Shown piece after piece: positions 9,752 to 24,349 of a stretch of DNA of 64,000 bases; the first letter of the stretch is position 1, and the number at the start of each line of letters is the position of its first letter. The stretch comes from Eutreptiella sp. 'Long Island Sound 2002' (taxonomy: Eukaryota > Euglenozoa > Euglenophyceae > Eutreptiales > Eutreptiaceae). The stretch is from assembly GCA_964036045.1 (NCBI GenBank), contig OZ038382.1, positions 42,300,090 through 42,364,089 on the forward strand, read 5' to 3'. The translations under genes and the position numbers were made by a program. The notes under the pieces are model-generated. The model was given only the letters and a program-made list of their open reading frames with translations, was not told the origin of the DNA and made no database searches.

Positions 9752-12700
9752 GTGTCGGCAAGTATCACCACACTTCATTATGAAAGCACCTGGCTCTCAC
9801 ACCAAGCCATACCATACCATGCCAAGCCAAGCCAGCCATGCCTTGGCTTGACGAGACGAGGCGAGCGAGCGCGCGCGCGGGGGGGTGGCGGGGGGTGCAA
9901 TGGCAGTGTGGGTGTGTGGTGGCAGTGGACCAGAGCGAAAACTTCAACGGGTAGGGCGAAAGGTGCCACTTTACGAAAGCACACGTACAGCCTAGCCAAC
10001 CACCACGCAGCAACCTGAAAATCCAATAAATGTGGCGTACCAAAATGAAACGTTTTTGCAAAAATATGGAACATGCCCCTTCTAAATTTTCTTCCCAGAA
10101 ACGCTGAAGGGGGAGCTGCAATAACTTGACAGAAAGTCCCGAATTCAATTTTGAGATATTGTGTCGGCAAGTATCACCACACTTCATTATGAAAGCACCT
10201 GGCTCTCACACCAAGCCATACCATACCATGCCAAGCCAAGCCAGCCATGCCTTGGCTTGACGAGACGAGGCGAGCGAGCGCGCGCGCGCGGGGGTGGCGG
10301 GGGGTGCAATGGCAGTGTGGGTGTGTGGTGGCAGTGGACCAGAGCGAAAACTTCAACGGGTAGGGCGAAAGGTGCCACTTTACGAAAGCACGCGTACAGC
10401 CTAGCCAACCACCACGCAGCAACCTGAAAATCCAATAAATGTGGCGTACCAAAATGAAACTTTTTTGCAAAAATATGGAACATGCCCCTTCTAAATTTTC
10501 TTCTAATGCCTTCCCGGAACGCTGAAGGGGGAGCTGCAATAACTTGACAGAAAGTCCCGAATTCAATTTTGAGATATTGTGTCGGCAAGTATCACCACAC
10601 TTCATTATGAAAGCACCTGGCTCTCACACCAAGCCATACCATACCATGCCAAGCCAAGCCAGCCATGCCTTGGCTTGACGAGACGAGGCGAGCGAGCGCG
10701 CGCGCGCGGGGGTGGCGGGGGGTGCAATGGCAGTGTGGGTGTGTGGTGGCAGTGGACCAGAGCGAAAACTTCAACGGGTAGGGCGAAAGGTGCCACTTTA
10801 CGAAAGCACACGTACAGCCTAGCCAACCACCACGCAGCAACCTGAAAATCCAATAAATGTGGCGTACCAAAATGAAACGTTTTTGCAAAAATATGGAACA
10901 TGCCCCTTCTAAATTTTCTTCCCGGAACGCTGAAGGGGGAGCTGCAATAACTTGACAGAAAGTCCCGAATTCAATTTTGAGATATTGTGTCGGCAAGTAT
11001 CACCACACTTCATTATGAAAGCACCTGGCTCTCACACCAAGCCATACCATACCATGCCAAGCCAAGCCAGCCATGCCTTGGCTTGACGAGACGAGGCGAG
11101 CGAGCGCGCGGGCGCGGGGGTGGCGGGGGGTGCAATGGCAGTGTGGGTGTGTGGTGGCAGTGGACCAGAGCGAAAACTTCAACGGGTAGGGCGAAAGGTG
11201 CCACTTTACGAAAGCACGCGTACAGCCTAGCCAACCACCACGCAGCAACCTGAAAATCCAATAAATGTGGCGTACCAAAATGAAACTTTTTTGCAAAAAT
11301 ATGGAACATGCCCCTTCTAAATTTTCTTCTCATGCCTTCCCGGAACGCTGAAGGGGGAGCTGCAATAACTTGACAGAAAGTCCCGAATTCAATTTTGAGA
11401 TATTGTGTCGGCAAGTATCACCACACTTCATTATGAAAGCACCTGGCTCTCACACCAAGCCATACCATACCATGCCAAGCCAAGCCAGCCATGCCTTGGC
11501 TTGACGAGACGAGGCGAGCGAGCGCGCGCGCGCGGGGGTGGCGGGGGGTGCAATGGCAGTGTGGGTGTGTGGTGGCAGTGGACCAGAGCGAAAACTTCAA
11601 CGGGTAGGGCGAAAGGTGCCACTTTACGAAAGCACGCGTACAGCCTAGCCAACCACCACGCAGCAACCTGAAAATCCAATAAATGTGGCGTACCAAAATG
11701 AAACTTTTTTGCAAAAATATGGAACATGCCCCTTCTGAATTTTCTTCTAATGCCTTCCCGCAACGCTGAAGGGGGAGCTGCAATAACTTGACAGAAAGTC
11801 CCGAATTCAATTTTGAGATATTGTGTCGGCAAGTATCACCACACTTCATTATGAAAGCACCTGGCTCTCACACCAAGCCATACCATACCATGCCAAGCCA
11901 AGCCAGCCATGCCTTGGCTTGACGAGACGAGGCGAGCGAGCGCGCGCGCGCGGGGGTGGCGGGGGGTGCAATGGCAGTGTGGGTGTGTGGTGGCAGTGGA
12001 CCAGAGCGAAAACTTCAACGGGTAGGGCGAAAGGTGCCACTTTACGAAAGCACGCATACAGCCTAGCCAACCACCACGCAGCAACCTGAAAATCCAATAA
12101 ATGTGGCGTACCAAAATGAAACTTTTTTGCAAAAATATGGAACATGCCCCTTCTAAATTCTCTTCTAATGCCTTCCCGGAACGCTGAAGGGGGAGCTACA
12201 ATAACTTGACAGAAAGTCCCGAATTCAATTTTGAGATATTGTGTCGGCAAGTATCACCACACTTCATTATGAAAGCACCTGGCTCTCACACCAAGCCATA
12301 CCATACCATGCCAAGCCAAGCCAGCCATGCCTTGGCTTGACGAGACGAGGCGAGCGAGCGCGCGCGCGCGGGGGTGGCGGGGGGTGCAATGGCAGTGTGG
12401 GTGTGTGGTGGCAGTGGACCAGAGCGAAAGCTTCAACGGGTAGGGCGAAAGGTGCCACTTTACGAAAGCACGCGTACAGCCTAGCCAACCACCACGCAGC
12501 AACCTGAAAATCCAATAAATGTGGCGTACCAAAATGAAACTTTTTTGCAAAAATATGGAACATGCCCCTTCTAAATTTTCTTCTAATGCCTTCCCGCAAC
12601 GCTGAAGGGGGAGCTGCAATAACTTGACAGAAAGTCCCGAATTCAATTTTGAGATATTGTGTCGGCAAGTATCACCACACTTCATTATGAAAGCACCTGG

Positions 12701-13076
12701 CTCTCACACCAAGCCATACCATACCATGCCAAGCCAAGCCAGCCATGCCTTGGCTTGACGAGACGAGGCGAGCGAGCGCGCGCGCGCGGGGGTGGCGGGG
12801 GGTGCAATGGCAGTGTGGGTGTGTGGTGGCAGTGGACCAGAGCGAAAACTTCAACGGGTAGGGCGAAAGGTGCCACTTTACGAAAGCACGCGTACAGCCT
12901 AGCCAACCACCACGCAGCAACCTGAAAATCCAATAAATGTGGCGTACCAAAATGAAACTTTTTTGCAAAAATATGGAACATGCCCCTTCTAAATTCTCTT
13001 CTAATGCCTTCCCGGAGAGCTGAAGGGGGAGCTGCAATAACTTGACAGAAAGTCCCGAATTCAAATTTGAGATATT
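9752..13076. repeat. Higher-order repeat A, copy 1 (8 monomers, 3325 bp)
   Basis: The order of unit lengths is 409, 418, 408 and then five of 418. Diagnostic variants: unit 1 has CACACGTAC, AAACGTTTTTG and CCCAGAAACGC; unit 4 has GCGCGGGCGCGGGG and TTCTCATGCC; unit 6 has CACGCATAC; unit 7 has GAAAGCTTCAAC. All recur in the same order 3325 bp later. Confidence 0.9.
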
Positions 13077-16000
13077 GTGTCGGCAAGTATCACCACACTT
13101 CATTATGAAAGCACCTGGCTCTCACACCAAGCCATACCATACCATGCCAAGCCAAGCCAGCCATGCCTTGGCTTGACGAGACGAGGCGAGCGAGCGCGCG
13201 CGCGGGGGGGTGGCGGGGGGTGCAATGGCAGTGTGGGTGTGTGGTGGCAGTGGACCAGAGCGAAAACTTCAACGGGTAGGGCGAAAGGTGCCACTTTACG
13301 AAAGCACACGTACAGCCTAGCCAACCACCACGCAGCAACCTGAAAATCCAATAAATGTGGCGTACCAAAATGAAACGTTTTTGCAAAAATATGGAACATG
13401 CCCCTTCTAAATTTTCTTCCCAGAAACGCTGAAGGGGGAGCTGCAATAACTTGACAGAAAGTCCCGAATTCAATTTTGAGATATTGTGTCGGCAAGTATC
13501 ACCACACTTCATTATGAAAGCACCTGGCTCTCACACCAAGCCATACCATACCATGCCAAGCCAGGCCAGCCATGCCTTGGCTTGACGAGACGAGGCGAGC
13601 GAGCGCGCGCGCGCGGGGGTGGCGGGGGGTGCAATGGCAGTGTGGGTGTGTGGTGGCAGTGGACCAGAGCGAAAACTTCAACGGGTAGGGCGAAAGGTGC
13701 CACTTTACGAAAGCACGCGTACAGCCTAGCCAACCACCACGCAGCAACCTGAAAATCCAATAAATGTGGCGTACCAAAATGAAACTTTTTTGCAAAAATA
13801 TGGAACATGCCCCTTCTAAATTTTCTTCTAATGCCTTCCCGGAACGCTGAAGGGGGAGCTGCAATAACTTGACAGAAAGTCCCGAATTCAATTTTGAGAT
13901 ATTGTGTCGGCAAGTATCACCACACTTCATTATGAAAGCACCTGGCTCTCACACCAAGCCATACCATACCATGCCAAGCCAAGCCAGCCATGCCTTGGCT
14001 TGACGAGACGAGGCGAGCGAGCGCGCGCGCGCGGGGGTGGCGGGGGGTGCAATGGCAGTGTGGGTGTGTGGTGGCAGTGGACCAGAGCGAAAACTTCAAC
14101 GGGTAGGGCGAAAGGTGCCACTTTACGAAAGCACACGTACAGCCTAGCCAACCACCACGCAGCAACCTGAAAATCCAATAAATGTGGCGTACCAAAATGA
14201 AACGTTTTTGCAAAAATATGGAACATGCCCCTTCTAAATTTTCTTCCCGGAACGCTGAAGGGGGAGCTGCAATAACTTGACAGAAAGTCCCGAATTCAAT
14301 TTTGAGATATTGTGTCGGCAAGTATCACCACACTTCATTATGAAAGCACCTGGCTCTCACACCAAGCCATACCATACCATGCCAAGCCAAGCCAGCCATG
14401 CCTTGGCTTGACGAGACGAGGCGAGCGAGCGCGCGGGCGCGGGGGTGGCGGGGGGTGCAATGGCAGTGTGGGTGTGTGGTGGCAGTGGACCAGAGCGAAA
14501 ACTTCAACGGGTAGGGCGAAAGGTGCCACTTTACGAAAGCACGCGTACAGCCTAGCCAACCACCACGCAGCAACCTGAAAATCCAATAAATGTGGCGTAC
14601 CAAAATGAAACTTTTTTGCAAAAATATGGAACATGCCCCTTCTAAATTTTCTTCTCATGCCTTCCCGGAACGCTGAAGGGGGAGCTGCAATAACTTGACA
14701 GAAAGTCCCGAATTCAATTTTGAGATATTGTGTCGGCAAGTATCACCACACTTCATTATGAAAGCACCTGGCTCTCACACCAAGCCATACCATACCATGC
14801 CAAGCCAAGCCAGCCATGCCTTGGCTTGACGAGACGAGGCGAGCGAGCGCGCGCGCGCGGGGGTGGCGGGGGGTGCAATGGCAGTGTGGGTGTGTGGTGG
14901 CAGTGGACCAGAGCGAAAACTTCAACGGGTAGGGCGAAAGGTGCCACTTTACGAAAGCACGCGTACAGCCTAGCCAACCACCATGCAGCAACCTGAAAAT
15001 CCAATAAATGTGGCGTACCAAAATGAAACTTTTTTGCAAAAATATGGAACATGCCCCTTCTGAATTTTCTTCTAATGCCTTCCCGCAACGCTGAAGGGGG
15101 AGCTGCAATAACTTGACAGAAAGTCCGGAATTCAATTTTGAGATATTGTGTCGGCAAGTATCACCACACTTCATTATGAAAGCACCTGGCTCTCACACCA
15201 AGCCATACCATACCATGCCAAGCCAAGCCAGCCATGCCTTGGCTTGACGAGACGAGGCGAGCGAGCGCGCGCGCGCGGGGGTGGCGGGGGGTGCAATGGC
15301 AGTGTGGGTGTGTGGTGGCAGTGGACCAGAGCGAAAACTTCAACGGGTAGGGCGAAAGGTGCCACTTTACGAAAGCACGCATACAGCCTAGCCAACCACC
15401 ACGCAGCAACCTGAAAATCCAATAAATGTGGCGTACCAAAATGAAACTTTTTTGCAAAAATATGGAACATGCCCCTTCTAAATTCTCTTCTAATGCCTTC
15501 CCGGAACGCTGAAGGGGGAGCTACAATAACTTGACAGAAAGTCCCGAATTCAATTTTGAGATATTGTGTCGGCAAGTATCACCACACTTCATTATGAAAG
15601 CACCTGGCTCTCACACCAAGCCATACCATACCATGCCAAGCCAAGCCAGCCATGCCTTGGCTTGACGAGACGAGGCGAGCGAGCGCGCGCGCGCGGGGGT
15701 GGCGGGGGGTGCAATGGCAGTGTGGGTGTGTGGTGGCAGTGGACCAGAGCGAAAGCTTCAACGGGTAGGGCGAAAGGTGCCCCTTACGAAAGCACGCGTA
15801 CAGCCTAGCCAACCACCACGCAGCAACCTGAAAATCCAATAAATGTGGCGTACCAAAATGAAACTTTTTTGCAAAAATATGGAACATGCCCCTTCTAAAT
15901 TTTCTTCTAATGCCTTCCCGCAACGCTGAAGGGGGAGCTGCAATAACTTGACAGAAAGTCCCGAATTCAATTTTGAGATATTGTGTCGGCAAGTATCACC

Positions 16001-16401
16001 ACACTTCATTATGAAAGCACCTGGCTCTCACACCAAGCCATACCATACCATGCCAAGCCAAGCCAGCCATGCCTTGGCTTGACGAGACGAGGCGAGCGAG
16101 CGCGCGCGCGCGGGGGTGGCGGGGGGTGCAATGGCAGTGTGGGTGTGTGGTGGCAGTGGACCAGAGCGAAAACTTCAACGGGTAGGGCGAAAGGTGCCAC
16201 TTTACGAAAGCACGCGTACAGCCTAGCCAACCACCACGCAGCAACCTGAAAATCCAATAAATGTGGCGTACCAAAATGAAACTTTTTTGCAAAAATATGG
16301 AACATGCCCCTTCTAAATTCTCTTCTAATGCCTTCCCGGAGAGCTGAAAGGGGAAGCTGCAATAACTTGACAGAAAGTCCCGAATTCAATTTTGAGATAT
16401 T
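13077..16401. repeat. Higher-order repeat A, copy 2 (8 monomers, 3325 bp)
   Basis: Repeats the length order and variant order of 9752-13076, with unit starts at 13077, 13486, 13904, 14312, 14730, 15148, 15566 and 15983. Small private changes include a one-base loss near 15781 and an altered GAAAGGGGAAG near 16346. A third, partial copy of the same series lies at 6414-9751 and, like the end of this one, is followed by two 420-bp units. Confidence 0.9.
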
Positions 16402-19400
16402 GTGTCGGCAAGTATCACCACACTTCATTATGAAAGCACCTGGCTCTCACACCAAGCCATACCATACCATGCCAAGCCAAGCCAGCCATGCCTTGGCTTG
16501 ACGAGACGAGGCGAGCGAGCGCGCGCGCGCGCGGGGGTGGCGGGGGGTGCAATGGCAGTGTGGGTGTGTGGTGGCAGTGGACCAGAGCGAAAACTTCAAC
16601 GGGTAGGGCGAAAGGTGCCACTTTACGAAAGCACGCGTACAGCCTAGCCAACCACCACGCAGCAACCTGAAAATCCAATAAATGTGGCGTACCAAAATGA
16701 AACTTTTTTCCAAAAATATGGAACATGCCCCTTCTAAATTTTCTTCTAATGCCTTCCCGGAACGCTGAAGGGGGAGCTGCAATAACTTGACAGAAAGTCC
16801 CGAATTCAATTTTGGGATATTGTGTCGGCAAGTATCACCACACTTCATTATGAAAGCACCTGGCTCTCACACCAAGCCATACCATACCATGCCAAGCCAA
16901 GCCAGCCATGCCTTGGCTTGACGAGACGAGGCGAGCGAGCGCGCGCGCGCGCGGGGGTGGCGGGGGGTGCAATGGCAGTGTGGGTGTGTGGTGGCAGTGG
17001 ACCAGAGCGAAAACTTCAACGGGTAGGGCGAAAGGTGCCACTTTACGAAAGCACGCGTACAGCCTAGCCAACCACCACGCAGCAACCTGAAAATCCAATA
17101 AATGTGGCGTACCAAAATGAAACTTTTTTGCAAAAATATGGAACATGCCCCTTCTAAATTTTCTTCTAATGCCTTCCCTGAACGCTGAAGGGGGAGCTGC
17201 AATAACTTGACAGAAAGTTCCGAATTCAAATTTGAGATATTGTGTCGGCAAGTATCACCACACTTCATTATGAAAGCACCTGGCTCTCACACCAAGCCAT
17301 ACCATACCATGCCAAGCCAAGCCAGCCATGCCTTGGCTTGACGAGACGAGGCGAGCGAGCGCGCGCGCGCGGGGGTGGCGGGGGGTGCAATGGCAGTGTG
17401 GGTGTGTGGTGGCAGTGGACCAGAGCGAAAACTTCAACGGGTAGGGCGAAAGGTGCCACTTTACGAAAGCACGCGTACAGCCTAGCCAACCACCACGCAG
17501 CAACCTGAAAATCCAATAAATGTGGCGTACCAAAATGAAACTTTTTTGCAAAAATATGGAACATGCCCCTTCTAAATTTTCTCCTAATGCCTTCCCGGAA
17601 CGCTGAAGGGGGAGCTGCAATAACTTGACAGAAAGTCCCGAATTCAATTTTGAGATATTGTGTCGGCAAGTATCACCACACTTCATTATGAAAGCACCTG
17701 GCTCTCACACCAAGCCATACCATACCATGCCAAGCCAAGCCAGCCATGCCTTGGCTTGACGAGACGAGGCGAGCGAGCGCGCGCGTGCGGGGGTGGCGGG
17801 GGGTGCAATGGCAGTGTGGGTGTGTGGTGGCAGTGGACCAGAGCGAAAACTTCAACGGGTAGGGCGAAAGGTGCCACTTTACGAAAGCACGCGTACAGCC
17901 TAGCCAACCACCACGCAGCAGCCTGAAAATCCAATAAATGTGGCGTACCAAAATGAAACTTCTTTGCAAAAATATGGAACATGCCCTTTCTAAATTTTCT
18001 TCTAATGCCTTCCCGGAACGCTGAAGGGGGAGCTGCAATAACTTGACAGAAAGTCCCGAATTCAATTTTGAGATATTGTGTCGGCAAGTATCACCACATC
18101 TCATTATGAAAGCACCTGGCTCTCACACCAAGGCATACCATACCATGCCAAGCCAAGCCAGCCATGCCTTGGCTTGACGAGACGAGGCGAGCGAGCGCGC
18201 GCGCGCGGGGGTGGCGGGGGGTGCAATGGCAGTGTGGGTGTGTGGTGGCAGTGGACCAGAGCGAAAACTTCAACGGGTAGGGCGAAAGGTGCCACTTTAC
18301 GAAAGCACACGTACAGCCTAGCCAACCACCACGCAGCAACCTGAAAATCCAATAAATGTGGCGTACCAAAATGAAACTTTTTTGCAAAAATATGGAACAT
18401 GCCCCTTCTAAATTTTCTTCTAATGCCTTCCCGGAACGCTGGAGGGGGAGCTGCAATAACTTGACAGAAAGTCCCGAATTCAATTTTGAGATATTGTGTC
18501 GGCAAGTATCACCACACTTCATTATGAAAGCACCTGGCTCTCACACCAAGCCATACCATACCATGCCAAGCCAAGCCAGCCATGCCTTGGCTTGATGAGA
18601 CGAGGCGAGCGAGCGCGCGCGCGCGGGGGTGGCGGGGGGTGCAATGGCAGTGTGGGTGTGTGGTGGCAGTGGACCAGAGCGAAAACTTCAACGGGTAGGG
18701 CGAAAGGTGCCACTTTACGAAAGCACGCGTACAGCCTAGCCAACCACCACGCAGCAACCTGAAAATCCAATAAATGTGGCGTACCAATATGAGACTTTTT
18801 TGCAAAAATATGGAACATGCCCCTTCTAAATTTTCTTCTAATGCCTTCCCGGAACGCTGAAGGGGGAGCTGCAATAACTTGACAGAAAGTCCCGAATTCA
18901 ATTTTGAGATATTGTGTCGGCAAGTATCACCACACTTCATTATGAAAGCACCTGGCTCTCACACCAAGCCATACCATACCATGCCAAGCCAAGCCAGCCA
19001 TGCCTTAGCTTGACGAGACGAGGCGAGCGAGCGCGCGCGCGCGGGGGTAGCGGGGGGTGCAATGGCAGTGTGGGTGTGTGGTGGCAGTGGACCAGAGCGA
19101 AAACTTCAACGGGTAGGGCGAAAGGTGCCACTTTACGAAAGCACGCGTACAGCCTAGCCAACCACCACGCAGCAACCCGAAAATCCAATAAATGTGGCGT
19201 ACCAAAATGAAACTTTTTTGCAAAAATATGGAACATGCCCCTTCTAAATTTTCTTCTAATGCCTTCCCGGAACGCTGAAGGGGGAGCTGCAATAACTTGA
19301 CAGAAAGTCCCGAATTCAATTTTGAGATATTGTGTCGGCAAGTATCACCACACTTCATTATGAAAGCACCTGGCTCTCACACCAAGCCATACCATACCAT

Positions 19401-19749
19401 GCCAAGCCAAGCCAGCCATGCCTTGGCTTGACGAGACGAGGCGAGCGAGCGCGCGCGCGCGGGGGTGGCAGGGGGTGCAATGGCAGTGTGGGTGTGTGGT
19501 GGCAGTGGACCAGAGCGAAAACTTCAACGGGTAGGGCGAAAGGTGCCACTTTGCGAAAGCACGCGTACAGCCTAGCCAACCACCACGCAGCAACCTGAAA
19601 ATCCAATAAATGTGGCGTACCAAAATGAAACTTTTTTGCAAAAATATGGAACATGCCCCTTCTAAATTTTCTTCTAATGCCTTCCCGGAACGCTGAAGGG
19701 GGAGCTGCAATAACTTGACAGAAAGTCCCGAATTCAATTTTGAGATATT

Positions 19750-22259
19750 GTGTCGGCAAGTATCACCACACTTCATTATGAAAGCACCTGGCTCTCACAC
19801 CAAGCCATACCATACCATGCCAAGCCAAGCCAGCCATGCCTTGGCTTGACGAGACGAGGCGAGCGAGCGCGCGCGCGCGCGGGGGTGGCGGGGGGTGCAA
19901 TGGCAGTGTGGGTGTGTGGTGGCAGTGGACCAGAGCGAAAATTTCAACGGGTAGGGCGAAAGGTGCCACTTTACGAAAGCACGCGTACAGCCTAGCCAAC
20001 CACCACGCAGCAACCTGAAAATCCAATAAATGTGGCGTACCAAAATGAAACTTTTTTGCAAAAATATGGAACATGCCCCTTCTAAGATTTCTTCTAATGC
20101 CTTCCCGGAACGCTGAAGGGGGAGCTGCAATAACTTGACAGAAAGTCCCGAATTCAAATTTGAGATATTGTGTCGGCAAGTATCACCACACTTCATTATG
20201 AAAGCACCTGGCTCTCACACCAAGCCATACCATACCATGCCAAGCCAAGCCAGCCATGCCTTGGCTTGACAGGATGAGGCGAGCGAGCGCGCGCGCGCGG
20301 GGGTGGCGGGGGGTGCAATGGCAGTGTGGGTGTGTGGTGGCAGTGGACCAGAGCGAAAACTTCAACGGGTAGGCCGAAAGGTGCCACTTTACGAAAGCAC
20401 GCGTACAGCCTAGCCAACCACCACGCAGCAACCTGAAAATCCAATAAATGTGGCGTACCAAAATGAAACTTTTTTGCAAAAATATGGAACATGCCCCTTC
20501 TAAATTTTCTTCTAATGCCTTCTTGGAACGCTGAAGGGGGAGCTGCAATAACTTGACAGAAAGTCCGAAATTCAATTTTGAGATATTGTGTCGGCAAGTA
20601 TCACCACACTTCATTATGAAAGCACCTGGCTCTCACACCAAGCCATACCATACCATGCCAAGCCAAGCCAGCCATGCCTTGGCTTGACGAGACGAGGCGA
20701 GCGAGCGCGCGCGCGCGGGGGTGGCGGGGGGTGCAATGGCAGTGTAGGTGTGTGGTGGCAGTGGACCAGAGCGAAAACTTCAACGGGTAGGGCGAAAGGT
20801 GCCATTTTACGAAAGCACGCGTACAGCCTAGCCAACCACCACGCAGCAACCTGAAAATCCAATAAATGTGGCGTACCAAAATGAAACTTTTTTGCAAAAA
20901 TATGGAACATGCCCCTTCTAAACTTTCTTCTAATGCCTTCCCGGAACGCTGAAGGGGGAGCTGCAATAACTTGACAGAAAGTCCCGAATTCAATTTTGAG
21001 ATATTGTGTCGGCAAGTATCACCACACTTCATTATGAAAGCACCTGGCTCTCACACCAAGCCATACCATACCATGCCAAGCCAAGCCAGCCATGCCTTGG
21101 CTTGACGAGACGAGGCGAGCGAGCGCGCGCGCGCAGGGGTGGCGGGGGGTGCAATGGCAGTGTGGGTGTGTGGTGGCAGTGGACCAGAGCGAAAACTTCA
21201 ACGGGTAGGGCGAAAGGTGCCACTTTACGAAAGCACGCGTACAGCCTAGCCAACCACCACGCAGCAACCTGAAAATCCAATAAATGTGGCGTACCAAAAT
21301 GAAACTTTTTTGCAAAAATATGGAACATGCCCCTTCTAAGATTTCTTCTAATGCCTTCCCGGAACGCTGAAGGGGGAGCTGCAATAACTTGACAGAAAGT
21401 CCCGAATTCAAATTTGAGATATTGTGTCGGCAAGTATCACCACACTTCATTATGAAAGCACCTGGCTCTCACACCAAGCCATACCATACCATGCCAAGCC
21501 AAGCCAGCCATGCCTTGGCTTGACAGGATGAGGCGAGCGAGCGCGCGCGCGCGGGGGTGGCGGGGGGTGCAATGGCAGTGTGGGTGTGTGGTGGCAGTGG
21601 ACCAGAGCGAAAACTTCAACGGGTAGGCCGAAAGGTGCCACTTTACGAAAGCACGCGTACAGCCTAGCCAACCACCACGCAGCAACCTGAAAATCCAATA
21701 AATGTGGCGTACCAAAATGAAACTTTTTTGCAAAAATATGGAACATGCCCCTTCTAAATTTTCTTCTAATGCCTTCCCGGAACGCTGAAGGGGGAGCTGC
21801 AATAACTTGACAGAAAGTCCCGAATTCAATTTTGAGATATTGTGTCGGCAAGTATCACCACACTTCATTTTGAAAGCACCTGGCTCTCACACCAAGCCAT
21901 ACCATACCATGCCAAGCCAAGCCAGCCATGCCTTGGCTTGACGAGACGAGGCGAGCGAGCGCGCGCGCGCGGGGGTGGCGGGGGGTGCAATGGCAGTGTG
22001 GGTGTGTGGTGGCAGTGGACCAGAGCGAAAACTTCAACGGGTAGGGCGAAAGGTGCCACTTTACGAAAGCACGCGTACAGCCTAGCCAACCACCACGCAG
22101 CAACCTGAAAATCCAATAAATGTGGCGTACCAAAATGAAGCTTTTTTGCAAAAATATGGAACATGCCCCTTCTAAACTTTCTTCTAATGCCTTCCCGGAA
22201 CGCTGAAGGGGGAGCTGCAATAACTTGACAGAAAGTCCCGAATTCAATTTTGAGATATT
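19750..22259. repeat. Higher-order repeat B, trimer of 1254 bp in two copies
   Basis: Units at 19750 and 21006 share TAAGATTTC and TCAAATTTG. Units at 20170 and 21424 share GACAGGATGAGG and TAGGCCGAAAGG. Units at 20588 and 21842 share AAACTTTCTTC. The spacing between second and third members is exactly 1254 bp. Unit 22260 repeats the CGCAGGGGTGG mark of 21006. Confidence 0.85.
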
Positions 22260-24349
22260 GTGTCGGCAAGTATCACCACACTTCATTATGAAAGCACCTG
22301 GCTCTCACACCAAGCCATACCATACCATGCCAAGCCAAGCCAGCCATGCCTTGGCTTGACGAGACGAGGCGAGCGAGCGCGCGCGCGCAGGGGTGGCGGG
22401 GGGTGCAATGGCAGTGTGGGTGTGTGGTGGCAGTGGACCAGAGCGAAAACTTCAACGGGTAGGGCGAAAGGTGCCACTTTACGAAAGCACGCGTACAGCC
22501 TAGCCAACCACCACGCAGCAACCTGAAAATCCAATAAATGTGGCGTACCAAAATGAAACTTTTTTGCAAAAATATGGAACATGCCCCTTCTAAATTTTCT
22601 GCTAATGCCTTCCCGGAACGCTGAAGGGGGAGCTGCAATAACTTGACAGAAAGTCCCGAATTCAATTTTGAGATATTGTGTCGGCAAGTATCACCACACT
22701 TCATTATGAAAGCACCTGGCTCTCACACCAAGCCATACCATACCATGCCAAGCCAAGCCAGCCATGCCTTGGCTTGACGAGACGAGGCGAGCGAGCGTGC
22801 GCGCGCGGGGGTGGCGGGGGGTGCAATGGCAGTGTGGGTGTGTGGTGGCAGTGGACCAGAGCGAAGACTTCAACGGGTAGGGCGAAAGGTGCCACTTTAC
22901 GAAAGCACGCGTACAGCCTAGCCAACCACCACGCAGCAACCTGAAAATCCAATAAATGTGGCGTACCAAAATGAGACTTTTTTGCAAAAATATGGAACAT
23001 GCCCCTTCTAAATTCTCTTCTATTGCCTTCACGGAACGCTGAAGGGGGAGCTGCAATAACTTGACAGAAAGTCCCGAATTCAATTTTGAGATATTGTGTC
23101 GGCAAGTATCACCACACTTCATTATGAAAGCACCTGGCTCTCACACCAAGCCATACCATACCATGCCAAGCCAAGCCAGCCATGCCTTGGCTTGACGAGA
23201 CGAGGCGAGCGAGCGCGCGCGCGCGGGGGTGGCGGGGGGTGCAATGGCAGTGTGGGTGTGTGGTGGCAGTGGACCAGAGCGAAAACTTGAACGGGTAGGG
23301 CGAAAGGTGCCACTTTACGAAAGCACGCGTACAGCCTAGCCAACCACCACGCAGCAACCTGAAAATCCAATAAATGTGGCGTACCAAAATGAAACTTTTT
23401 TGCAAAAATATGGAACATGCCCCTTCTAAATTTTCTTCTAATGCCTTCCCGGAACGCTGAAGGGGGAGCTGCAATAACTTGACAGAAAGTCCCGAATTCA
23501 ATTTTGAGATATTGTGTCGGCAAGTATCACCACACTTCATTATGAAAGCACCTGGCTCTCACACCAAGCCATACCATACCATGCCAAGCCAAGCCAGCCA
23601 TGCCTTGGCTTGACGAGACGAGGCAAGCGAGCGCGCGCGCGCGGGGGTGGCGGGGGGTGCTATGGCAGTGTGGGTGTGTGGTGGCAGTGGACCAGAGCGA
23701 AAACTTCAACGGGTAGGGCGAAAGGTGCCACTTTACGAAAGCACGCGTACAGCCTAGCCAACCACCACGCAGCAACCTGAAAATCCAATAAATGTGGCGT
23801 ACCAAAATGAAACTTTTTTGCAAAAATATGGAACATGCCCCTTCTAAATTTTCTTCTAATGCCTTCCCGGAATGCTGAAGGGGGAGCTGCAATAACTTGA
23901 CAGAAAGTCCCGAATTCAATTTTGAGATATTGTGTCGGCAAGTATCACCACACTTCATTATGAAAGCACCTGGCTCTCACACCAAGCCATACCATACCAT
24001 GCCAAGCCAAGCCAGCCATGCCTTGGCTTGACGAGACGAGGCGAGCGAGCGTGCGCGCGCGGGGGTGGCGGGGGGTGCAATGGCAGTGTGGGTGTGTGGT
24101 GGCAGTGGACCAGAGCGAAAACTTCAACGGGTAGGGCGAAAGGTGCCACTTTACGAAAGCACGCGTACAGCCTAGCCAACCACCACGCAGCAACCTGAAA
24201 ATCCAATAAATGTGGCGTACCAAAATGAAACTTTTTTGCAAAAATATGGAACATGCCCCTTCTAAATTTTCTTCTAATGCCTTCCCGGAATGCTGAAGGG
24301 GGAGCTGCAATAACTTGACAGAAAGTCCCGAATTCAATTTTGAGATATT

